Source: CAZAYY01 sp964489525 (GTDB taxonomy: Bacteria > Chloroflexota > Anaerolineae > Anaerolineales > JABWBV01). From it: 64,000 bases of DNA. Both the position numbers and the translations under genes were made by a program. Positions 1 to 6,454 of this stretch are shown one piece after another; positions within the stretch are counted from its first letter, which is position 1, and each line of letters starts with the position of its first letter. The DNA lies in the NCBI GenBank assembly GCA_964489525.1, contig CAZAYY010000011.1:1-64000 (forward strand). The letters are read 5' to 3'. Below the pieces are notes generated by a model. That model was not told where the DNA came from and made no database searches. It saw nothing but the letters and a program-made list of their open reading frames with translations.

Positions 1-19
1 GTGGGGATCTGGACTTTTA

Positions 20-48
20 CAGGAGTTTCTGACTTTAAGAAACTCCTG
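20..48. repeat. Dispersed hairpin repeat, family 1, copy A
   Basis: CAGGAGTTTCT (20-30) and AGAAACTCCTG (38-48) form a perfect 11-bp inverted repeat around the loop GACTTTA. The right arm plus loop is identical over 18 nt to the copy at 3942-3978, and the same palindrome recurs at 40471-40499. No T-tract follows, so it is not a simple terminator. Confidence 0.75.
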
Positions 49-165
49 ACTGTAAATTGAGTCCACCTTTTCTTTAAGGGCGGACTGTGCTATATTTCTC
101 TCATATTTCAGATGCCTTTTTTCTTTTAAGCATGACCTTTCCCGCACCGTGGAGTAAACGCCGCC

Positions 166-894
166 ATGACTCGAGAATTTGAATTGATTGACCCCGAACC
201 CGAAGAAGTAAAACCCGCACCCCGGCCTCGGAAACAGGGTTGGTTTTCGCGTTGGTATGCGCGCAGGAAATTTGCACCCGCTTTTTGGAACATTACCGGC
301 ACGCTTTCCCTGGTGGTTAACCTTATCCTGATCGTTGTCCTGATCGTGGTAGCCGACCAGTTGTTTGCCCTCCGCGCCGTGGTTTCCGACCAGCTTATCA
401 ACGGCCTGCATGAGAATTTTGTCAAAATGGACCAATCGGTCATCGCCACCACCATCCAGGTGAACGATACCATTATGGTCAACGACACCATTCCGGTGCA
501 GTTCTTGCTGCCGCTGGAGACAGAAACCAACGTGGTGCTCACCCAGAACACCTCCATCAAAGGGGCCAGTGTGACGATTATCACCCCGTTTTTTACCCTG
601 AACAACGCTCCCACCGACATTATTTTGCCCGCAGGCACGGTGCTCCCTGTGGAGTTGAACCTGGATGTTCCAGTGGATACCACCATTCCGGTGGTGTTAA
701 CCGTGCCGGTTAACCTGTCGGTTCCGGTAAACATCCCCCTGAACCAGACCGACCTGCATGTGCCTTTCACCGGGCTGCAAAACGTGGTCGGTCCCTACAA
801 ACTTTTGTTGGATGACACCCCCACCTCCTGGAACCAGGCGCTGTGTGGAGAAGCGCAAGGCAGCCTGTGCGCCAACCTTGTTGGAGATCGCTAA
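166..894 (+). CDS. Membrane-anchored protein of unknown function
   Basis: Protein of 242 residues that I do not recognise. Residues 1-40 are polar and proline/charge rich, and about 42-66 form one strong hydrophobic helix. The rest should lie outside the cell: it is a run of short beta-like segments with repeated V-N-D-T-I and P-V-N-x-P-V patterns, ending with two cysteines in the last 20 residues. That suggests a single-pass N-in/C-out protein with a repetitive beta-rich outer part. Its TAA overlaps the ATG of the M16 peptidase gene by one base (TAATG), so the two are probably translationally coupled. A role in presenting or assisting the peptidase pair is only inference from position. Confidence 0.75.
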   Translation: MTREFELIDPEPEEVKPAPRPRKQGWFSRWYARRKFAPAFWNITGTLSLVVNLILIVVLIVVADQLFALRAVVSDQLINGLHENFVKMDQSVIATTIQVNDTIMVNDTIPVQFLLPLETETNVVLTQNTSIKGASVTIITPFFTLNNAPTDIILPAGTVLPVELNLDVPVDTTIPVVLTVPVNLSVPVNIPLNQTDLHVPFTGLQNVVGPYKLLLDDTPTSWNQALCGEAQGSLCANLVGDR

Positions 895-2210
895 TGACCC
901 AAAAACCTCAGATTGTGCAGTTGTCCAATGGGCTGCGGGTGCTGCTCAGGGAAATTCATACCGCGCCCCTGGTTAGCAGTTGGGTGTGGTACCGGGTGGG
1001 TTCGCGCGACGAAGCGCCTGGGTATACTGGCATTTCCCATTGGGTGGAGCATATGCAGTTTCGCGGCACGCCGCGCTTTCCCGGTGGCTACCTGGATAAG
1101 GCCATTTCCCGCCTGGGTGGTTATTGGAATGCCATGACTTCCATGGATTGGACGACCTATTTCCTGACCATGCCTTCTGCACATGCAGACCTGGCGCTGG
1201 AACTGGAAGCCGACCGGATGGCGAACAGCCTGTTTAAGCCCGAAGATGTGGAGGCTGAACGCAGCGTCATCATTTCCGAGCGCCAGGGCAACGAGAACAG
1301 CCCGTTCTTTAAACTTGGTGAAGAACTCCAGGCTGCGGCTTTTCGGGTTCATTCTTACCACCACGATGTGATTGGCGACATGGCCGACCTCGAAGCCATC
1401 CAGCGCGATGAGCTTTACCGCCATTACCGCCGCTATTATGTTCCCAATAACGCCGTGCTGGCGATTGCCGGGGATTTTAATACAACAGAGATGCTGAAAA
1501 AGGTCGAACAATTTTTTGGGGGTCTGGCGCCAGGCGAACCCATTACCCGGCGCATTCGTAAAGAACCGCCCCAGGGTGGAGAACGGCGGGTGTGGGTGGA
1601 AGGCCCGGGTGAAACCGCCTTTGCTGAACTGGGCTACCACATTCCTGGCGCAACCCACCCTGATTTTATTCCATTGATTGCGCTCAGCAGCCTGCTGGCT
1701 GGGCCGTTGAATATGAACATGTTTGGAGATGGGGGTATTTCCAATAAAACCAGCCGCATCTACAAAGCGTTGGTTGAAACTGAGCTGGCCGTTTCGGCAT
1801 CGGGTGGGCTGCAAACCACGATTGACCCATACCTCTATACCCTTACCGTCATTACTCATCCCGAGAAAAACACGGCCACAGCGCTAAAAGCGTTGGAAGT
1901 GGAAATTGAGAAAATCCAGGAGCATGCCCCCAACCCGGCTGAACTTCAACGAGCGGTTAAACAGGCCCGGGCCATGTTTGCTTATGGTACGGAGTCCATC
2001 ACCAACCAGGCTTATTGGCTTGGCTATACTGAGATGTTTGACTCGGTAACCTGGTTCGAAACCTACCTGGAGCGGTTGGCGGCTGTGACCCCTGGCGATG
2101 TACAGCGGGTTGCTCAAACCTACCTGCGCCCACAAAACCGCACCCTGGGAGAATACCTTCCCAATGGCGAAGCAGAGGGTGAAATGGAAGTGGAACTGGA
2201 TGAAGAATAA
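894..2210 (+). CDS. M16 family zinc metallopeptidase, catalytic partner
   Basis: Zinc endopeptidase of the pitrilysin/mitochondrial-processing-peptidase family, 438 residues. The inverted zinc motif HxxEH is His49-Trp-Val-Glu52-His53, and the third zinc ligand is probably Glu129 in the run VIISE, about 76 residues on, as usual in the family. The C-terminal half is the second M16 fold. I chose the ATG at 894 because it overlaps the upstream stop; an in-frame upstream start at 843 would lie inside the preceding gene. No signal peptide is visible, so it is probably cytoplasmic. The next gene is the non-catalytic partner; together they resemble two-subunit bacterial M16B enzymes. Substrate unknown. 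Confidence 0.92.
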   Translation: MTQKPQIVQLSNGLRVLLREIHTAPLVSSWVWYRVGSRDEAPGYTGISHWVEHMQFRGTPRFPGGYLDKAISRLGGYWNAMTSMDWTTYFLTMPSAHADLALELEADRMANSLFKPEDVEAERSVIISERQGNENSPFFKLGEELQAAAFRVHSYHHDVIGDMADLEAIQRDELYRHYRRYYVPNNAVLAIAGDFNTTEMLKKVEQFFGGLAPGEPITRRIRKEPPQGGERRVWVEGPGETAFAELGYHIPGATHPDFIPLIALSSLLAGPLNMNMFGDGGISNKTSRIYKALVETELAVSASGGLQTTIDPYLYTLTVITHPEKNTATALKALEVEIEKIQEHAPNPAELQRAVKQARAMFAYGTESITNQAYWLGYTEMFDSVTWFETYLERLAAVTPGDVQRVAQTYLRPQNRTLGEYLPNGEAEGEMEVELDEE

Positions 2211-2220
2211 CCCGGGAGCG

Positions 2221-3531
2221 ATGATGAAAAAGCAAAACACCCTTAAACGGATCTCTTCTCTACCCGCTTCGGATGATATTTTTCGGGTGGTTCTCCCCAA
2301 TGGGATCGTGGTGCTGGCACGCGAAAACGCGGCAAGCCCTTCGGTTTTGCTCTCAGGCTACCTGCCTGCAGGCCAGTTGTATGAACCGGTGGGTAAACTG
2401 GGGTTGGCAAGTTTCACCGCGGATGCTCTGATGCGGGGTGCAGGCAAGCGCAGTCACATGGAAATTTATGACTCTTTAGAGAGTGTGGGTGGCAGCCTCG
2501 GGTTTGATGCCGGGAATTTTACTGTGGGGTTCAGCGGCAAAGTGTTGGCCGAAGACCTGGACCTGCTGCTCGAACTGGCGAGCGACGCCCTTCGTAAACC
2601 CGCTTTCCCACCGGCTGAGGTGGAACGCTTACGGGCGCAAATTCTCACTGGCCTGGCGCTGCGCGCCCAAAGCACCGAGGCCATGGCCTCGTTGGCCTTT
2701 GATGAATTGCTGTATGGCGATCATCCCTACGGACAGCCGGTGGAAGGTCACCCCGAAACGGTGCGCAAACTGACCCGCCATGACCTGGCCGAGTTTCACC
2801 AATCGACTTATGGGCCGCGCGGGTTGACCATTTGCCTCGTGGGGGGGGTGAACCCACAAAAAGCCGTGGAAAAAGTGGCCGCTGCACTGGGCGACTGGCA
2901 AAACCCCAACCAGCCTGCCCAGGCCATTTTGCCGCCGGTTTCTCCGCTGGTTGGAATTCGCCGCCGCGATATTCCAATGGCCGACAAAAGCCAGGTAGAT
3001 TTGTTTGTAGGGGTGGTTGGCCCTGCGCGGGCTCACCCGCTTTACCTGCCCGCAGTCATGGCGAATCATGTCTTCGGCCAGTTTGGTATGTATGGCCGGA
3101 TTGGTAAGGTGGTGCGCGAAGATGCCGGGTTGGCGTATTATGCTTATTCCGGGCTTTCTGGCGGAATTGGCCCGGGTCCCTGGTATGTATGCGCCGGGGT
3201 AGACCCTGAAAACACCGAGCGCGCTATTGCCCTCATCCAGGCCGAAATTGCCCGTCTGGTAGAGCATGGCATCACCGCCGAAGAACTGTTAGATTCACAA
3301 GAAAACTTTGTGGGCAGCCTGCCGCTTTCGCTCGAATCGAATGCCGGGGTCGCGGCAGTGATGTTAAACATCGAACGCTACCAGTTGGGTTTGGATTACT
3401 ACCTGGATTATGAAACCCGCATCCGCGCCATCACCGCAGGCCAGGCGTTGGAAGCTGCCCAGGCTTTTTGGAACCCGGAAAACCTGGTGATTACCACGGC
3501 AGGGCCATCCCTGGCGGGGCGGCGGGGTTAG
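2221..3531 (+). CDS. M16 family peptidase-like protein, non-catalytic partner
   Basis: M16-fold protein of 436 residues. Where HxxEH should occur, after the VxxGxLYEPxxxxGLA region, the sequence reads LASFTADALMRGAG, so the zinc-binding histidines and glutamate are missing. The C-terminal half keeps the conserved M16 pattern. This is the usual division of labour in two-subunit M16B peptidases: the upstream gene supplies catalysis and this one helps form the substrate chamber. The start is one of two tandem ATGs (2221 or 2224) after GGGAG, 10 bases past the upstream stop. The downstream acpS begins 4 bases after its stop, so all three are probably co-transcribed. Confidence 0.9.
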   Translation: MMKKQNTLKRISSLPASDDIFRVVLPNGIVVLARENAASPSVLLSGYLPAGQLYEPVGKLGLASFTADALMRGAGKRSHMEIYDSLESVGGSLGFDAGNFTVGFSGKVLAEDLDLLLELASDALRKPAFPPAEVERLRAQILTGLALRAQSTEAMASLAFDELLYGDHPYGQPVEGHPETVRKLTRHDLAEFHQSTYGPRGLTICLVGGVNPQKAVEKVAAALGDWQNPNQPAQAILPPVSPLVGIRRRDIPMADKSQVDLFVGVVGPARAHPLYLPAVMANHVFGQFGMYGRIGKVVREDAGLAYYAYSGLSGGIGPGPWYVCAGVDPENTERAIALIQAEIARLVEHGITAEELLDSQENFVGSLPLSLESNAGVAAVMLNIERYQLGLDYYLDYETRIRAITAGQALEAAQAFWNPENLVITTAGPSLAGRRG

Positions 3532-3535
3532 GCTC

Positions 3536-3922
3536 ATGGCACCGGTTGCCTTGCGTACTGGCGTGGACCTGGTAGAAATCCAGCGAATTGAGGCCGCGGT
3601 GGCGCGCCATGGCGACCACTTTCTCCAGCGCGTCTTTACCAGCCAGGAAATTGCCCTGTGCAGTGGGAACCTGTCTTCCCTGGCAGCGCGTTTTGCCGCC
3701 AAGGAGGCAGCAGCGAAAGCCCTTGGCACCGGAATTGGTGCGGTAAAGTTTACCGACCTTGAAGTGCTGCGCGATGCATTTGGCGCGCCGCAGTTGGTGC
3801 TGCAGGGTGCAGCCCAACGTCTCGCCGCTGAAATGGGGTTGGTGTCCTGGTCGGTCAGCCTGTCGCACTCACAAACCCACGCCATCGCCATGGTGGTCGC
3901 GATCGGCGATGGGGGTGGATAA
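3536..3922 (+). CDS. acpS: Holo-[acyl-carrier-protein] synthase
   Basis: Transfers 4'-phosphopantetheine from coenzyme A to the serine of apo acyl carrier protein, activating it for fatty acid synthesis in the cytoplasm. At 128 residues it has the normal AcpS length. The N-terminal GVDLVEIQRIE carries the magnesium-binding aspartate, and RFAAKEAAAKALGTGIG is the second signature with the catalytic glutamate and lysine. It starts 4 bases after the M16 partner gene and is the last gene of that operon. It is followed by hairpin repeat copy B. Confidence 0.95.
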   Translation: MAPVALRTGVDLVEIQRIEAAVARHGDHFLQRVFTSQEIALCSGNLSSLAARFAAKEAAAKALGTGIGAVKFTDLEVLRDAFGAPQLVLQGAAQRLAAEMGLVSWSVSLSHSQTHAIAMVVAIGDGGG

Positions 3923-3941
3923 CGATCCCGTTCCCATGACT

Positions 3942-3978
3942 TTCACAGAAGTTTGTGACTTTAAGAAACTCCTGTGAA
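3942..3978. repeat. Dispersed hairpin repeat, family 1, copy B
   Basis: TTCACAGAAGTTTGT (3942-3956) and AGAAACTCCTGTGAA (3964-3978) pair over 15 bp with two mismatches, around the same GACTTTA loop as copy A. It lies just beyond acpS and just upstream of the small unit at 3993-4123. Confidence 0.7.
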
Positions 3979-3992
3979 TATCGCGCTTTTCC

Positions 3993-4022
3993 TTGCGCTC
4001 AATTACAAAATTGGGGTACAAT
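3993..4022 (+). promoter_or_regulatory. Predicted sigma-70 promoter of a tiny transcript
   Basis: TTGCGC (3993-3998), an 18-bp spacer, then TACAAT (4017-4022). Transcription would start near 4029 and could end at the strong terminator 4095-4123, giving a transcript of about 95 nt. Confidence 0.55.
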
Positions 4023-4051
4023 AGGGGTATGAATCTCAGGAGTGTGCTGCT

Positions 4052-4093
4052 ATGCGCTTAATTTTTCTCCTGAACAACCGAACACGGCTGTAA
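4052..4093 (+). CDS. Possible leader peptide, 13 residues (MRLIFLLNNRTRL)
   Basis: Very short reading frame with a credible ribosome site: AGGAG (4038-4042) lies 9 bases before the ATG. The stop codon is directly followed by the stem of an intrinsic terminator, and a promoter lies upstream. That order (promoter, short ORF, terminator, then the SWIM gene) is typical of transcription attenuators controlled by leader-peptide translation. TCAGGAG at 4036-4042 could pair with CTCCTGA at 4067-4073, which would hide the ribosome site. It could equally be a stand-alone small RNA; another frame (4029-4061) could make a 10-residue leaderless peptide. Function unknown. Confidence 0.35.
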   Translation: MRLIFLLNNRTRL

Positions 4094-4094
4094 G

Positions 4095-4123
4095 AAACAC
4101 GCGTCCACGCGTGTTTTTGTTTT
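4095..4123 (+). terminator. Intrinsic terminator upstream of the SWIM gene
   Basis: Perfect 9-bp stem AAACACGCG/CGCGTGTTT with a TCCA tetraloop and a long T-tract. It starts within two bases of the 13-codon ORF's stop, and the SWIM gene's ribosome site follows about 50 bases later. Confidence 0.85.
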
Positions 4124-4181
4124 TTTTACCTGTTCTCCGGGAATCTGTCCCGGTAAAAATCTACCAAAAGGAGACCCAACT

Positions 4182-4421
4182 ATGGATTCTGGAATGATCG
4201 GAAAAATTCAAAAAGCCAAGCTTTACGCTGCTGAAAAAGAACGCATTCATTTTGAGACCTTGAAAGTCCATTTTGACGGGGCCAACAACCCGCATACTGT
4301 CACCTTCGACAAAGGCGTATGGACCTGCACCTGCGACTTTTTCCAAAACCGGGGCCGCTGCAGCCACACCATGGCGTTGGAGATGATTCTCGAACCCATG
4401 TTGATGGAAGTGACTGCCTGA
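4182..4421 (+). CDS. SWIM zinc-finger miniprotein
   Basis: Protein of 79 residues dominated by a SWIM-type zinc motif: the pattern CxCx(8-9)CxH is seen as CTCDFFQNRGRCSH at about residues 48-61, with a short beta-rich segment before it. SWIM domains bind DNA or protein and usually sit inside larger proteins such as SWI2/SNF2 partners; a stand-alone copy this small is less common. The start follows AAAAGGAGA by 7 bases. A terminator and a possible leader peptide lie immediately upstream and another terminator follows, so it is a single-gene unit that may be attenuated. Partner and function are unknown. Confidence 0.8.
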   Translation: MDSGMIGKIQKAKLYAAEKERIHFETLKVHFDGANNPHTVTFDKGVWTCTCDFFQNRGRCSHTMALEMILEPMLMEVTA

Positions 4422-4441
4422 CCCAACCAGGGAACGACCTC

Positions 4442-4474
4442 AAAGGGCTGCTCAATACCGGGCAGCCCTTTTTT
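4442..4474 (+). terminator. Intrinsic terminator after the SWIM gene
   Basis: AAAGGGCTGC pairs with GCAGCCCTTT, followed by TTTT. It lies between the SWIM gene and the convergent lipoprotein gene. Confidence 0.85.
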
Positions 4475-4522
4475 ATTGCCAGTTACCTATTCGTCCTGTG
4501 TCGCCGGAAGCAGAGAGTTTTT

Positions 4523-5953
4523 TTAAGGCTGAATACCCTGGGAGAGAACGCCGTGCTCCAGGTTAGCAGGGTCCAACCCCGGAGGGATAGGAACTGTCAG
4601 GCTGTATGGCTGGCTTTGGCCGGGTTCCAGCCTGCCGGATATGGCAGCAATGCCCACCACCCGCACCAGCCCAGTTTCTGCATCGCGTAAAAATGCCACC
4701 ACCACACCCCGCTCGGCGGGGACATCGGCCGGGTTGCTGACAACCCCGGAAAAGAAGACTGAACTGCCCTCAATCGAAAATTTTTCACTGTTCGTCCGCA
4801 GGGTAACTGCGGTGGGCGGGTTTTCGCTTCCAGGCAGCGGTTCAACCTGGAAGGTGGCTTCGTGAGCCAGGGCTGTGTATAAGCCGGGGACGCTGTGCAG
4901 CGCACGCCAGCCTGTCAGGACTACGGGCAGAGATGCCCCAGGCAGCAGGACTTCAAAGGGCAGGCGGGCTGTGGCTGCGTCCAGCACTGCACCATCTTGT
5001 GCATAGACTCCCGCGAGCAGGCGCAGTTGGAGCGGGTGCGTCGAGAGATTCGTCACTTCAGCCGTCATGTACAGTTCTCCTGCTGCGCTGAGGTAGTTGC
5101 GAAATTCTGAGAGCCCAATATCAATGGATCGCGGCTGGGCTGGAACCGCCTGCACCCAGGCTTCCATTCGGGCCGGGCTGCCTGCTGCTGCTGGCAGCGC
5201 AATTCGGAAAGGTGCTGAATTGGTTTCCACCCCCGCACCATCCAGGTAGGATGGGAAGACATCTGCCAGGCCGGCTGCCAGTAGAATTTCGTTGGCCGAA
5301 TAGGCCATGCCTGCCACAGCCTGGATTTCTACCGGCTCTTCACTGCGGTTTACCAATTCCCCTGCCAGGTAAAGCGCTCCATCTGGCCCAGAGACCAGGT
5401 TGGTGCGGGCTACTGCGATGTTGACGATGGGTGAGCTGAAGGTTTCGCCAGCAATTGCCTCGATCACCAACTGGGTGGTTCCTGGGGGCAGGCGGTCGAA
5501 TGTTTTGGAAAAAGGGGCTTTGCCGCCGGGGGCCAGCGTGTCCAGGGTAAGGTTGGCTTCTGCGGTGGCTACCATTTCGCCAGCATCATTTTTGAACACC
5601 AGTTCAAGCAGCACGCTGCGCCAACCGACATCCAGAGGGTTGTTTACCACACCGATGATGGTGTATTCTCCCTGCGGGGTTGGGAATGCGTTGATGGCCT
5701 CCACCCGCAGGGCTTGCAAAGGAGGACCTTCCGTTTCCCCTGCAAGTTGTGCCGGGTTGGCGGGGTTTGCCTGCCCGAGGGTTGTTGGGTCGCCCAGCAT
5801 GCCTGGGGCGGTTGCGGTGACCAGGTTGATTGGGGCGGGTTCCTGGTCGCAGCCGCTTAACCAGAGTGCAGCCGCCAGAAGCAGGACTGCCAACCTGTAT
5901 ACTGCCGGTGGGGTTTGCGCCCTGGCCTGGTTTGGGTTTGGCCGCAGCGTCAT
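4523..5953 (-). CDS. Secreted lipoprotein of unknown function
   Basis: Protein of 476 residues with a clear lipoprotein signal: a hydrophobic stretch LAVLLLAAALWLSGC, with the acylated cysteine at about residue 35, followed by D-Q-E-P-A-P. The mature part is beta-rich and looks like three or four repeated Ig/FxLYD-like modules; phrases of the type GVVNNPLDVGWRSVLLELVF, GELVNRSEEPVEIQAVAG and EVTNLSTHPLQLRLLAGVY recur. Such modules are common in extracellular proteins, but I cannot assign a ligand. I prefer the ATG at 5953, 7 bases past the mgsA stop, over an upstream TTG at 5983 that would overlap mgsA. Probably co-transcribed with mgsA. Confidence 0.85.
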   Translation of the reverse strand: MTLRPNPNQARAQTPPAVYRLAVLLLAAALWLSGCDQEPAPINLVTATAPGMLGDPTTLGQANPANPAQLAGETEGPPLQALRVEAINAFPTPQGEYTIIGVVNNPLDVGWRSVLLELVFKNDAGEMVATAEANLTLDTLAPGGKAPFSKTFDRLPPGTTQLVIEAIAGETFSSPIVNIAVARTNLVSGPDGALYLAGELVNRSEEPVEIQAVAGMAYSANEILLAAGLADVFPSYLDGAGVETNSAPFRIALPAAAGSPARMEAWVQAVPAQPRSIDIGLSEFRNYLSAAGELYMTAEVTNLSTHPLQLRLLAGVYAQDGAVLDAATARLPFEVLLPGASLPVVLTGWRALHSVPGLYTALAHEATFQVEPLPGSENPPTAVTLRTNSEKFSIEGSSVFFSGVVSNPADVPAERGVVVAFLRDAETGLVRVVGIAAISGRLEPGQSQPYSLTVPIPPGLDPANLEHGVLSQGIQP

Positions 5954-5960
5954 CGGGCAG

Positions 5961-6443
5961 TCAGGCTGTTTTTTCCGGGGCAAGGCCGGGCAGGATGCGG
6001 CTTTTGTAGGCGGCGTAGTCTGGGATGCTGCGCTGGTATTCCCCCTCCATCAGAGAGGAAGAAATCAGGAAATCGGCTGAAGCCCGGTTGCAGGCAAAAG
6101 GGATGTTCCACACCACAGCGATGCGCAAAAGCGCTTTGACATCAGGGTCATGGGGCATCGGGGCCAGTGGGTCCCAGAAAAAAACCAGGAAATCAATAAT
6201 GCCATCCGATATTTTTGCCCCTATTTGTAAATCGCCGCCCATCGGTCCGCTTTGCAGCTTGTGAACGGGCAGCCCCAGGGTTTTTTCCACCAGGGAGCCG
6301 GTTGTGCCGGTGCCGTAGAGCGCATGACGGGCCAGGGTTTCACGGTTAAACGCTGCCCATTCGAGCAGGTCGTTTTTCATGTTGTCGTGGGCAATCAGGG
6401 CAATGTGTTTTTGCGGGGCAATGCGCAGGTTTTCTTCATCCAT
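5961..6443 (-). CDS. mgsA: Methylglyoxal synthase
   Basis: Converts dihydroxyacetone phosphate to methylglyoxal and phosphate, a bypass that relieves sugar-phosphate build-up. Its 160 residues align along their length with my memory of E. coli MgsA. The phosphate-binding start HIALIAHDNMK is present, as are GTGTTG, SGPMGGD with catalytic Asp71, and PHDPDVKALLR with His98 and Asp101 at the same numbering. It lies between the metal ATPase (11 bases upstream) and the lipoprotein (7 bases downstream), so the three may share a transcript, though no functional link is obvious. Confidence 0.95.
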   Translation of the reverse strand: MDEENLRIAPQKHIALIAHDNMKNDLLEWAAFNRETLARHALYGTGTTGSLVEKTLGLPVHKLQSGPMGGDLQIGAKISDGIIDFLVFFWDPLAPMPHDPDVKALLRIAVVWNIPFACNRASADFLISSSLMEGEYQRSIPDYAAYKSRILPGLAPEKTA

Positions 6444-6454
6444 GTTTCACCTTT

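Noticed and set aside
843..893. Upstream in-frame extension of the first M16 gene
   Set aside because: It would run inside the preceding gene; ATG 894 has the coupling overlap and the family N-terminus.
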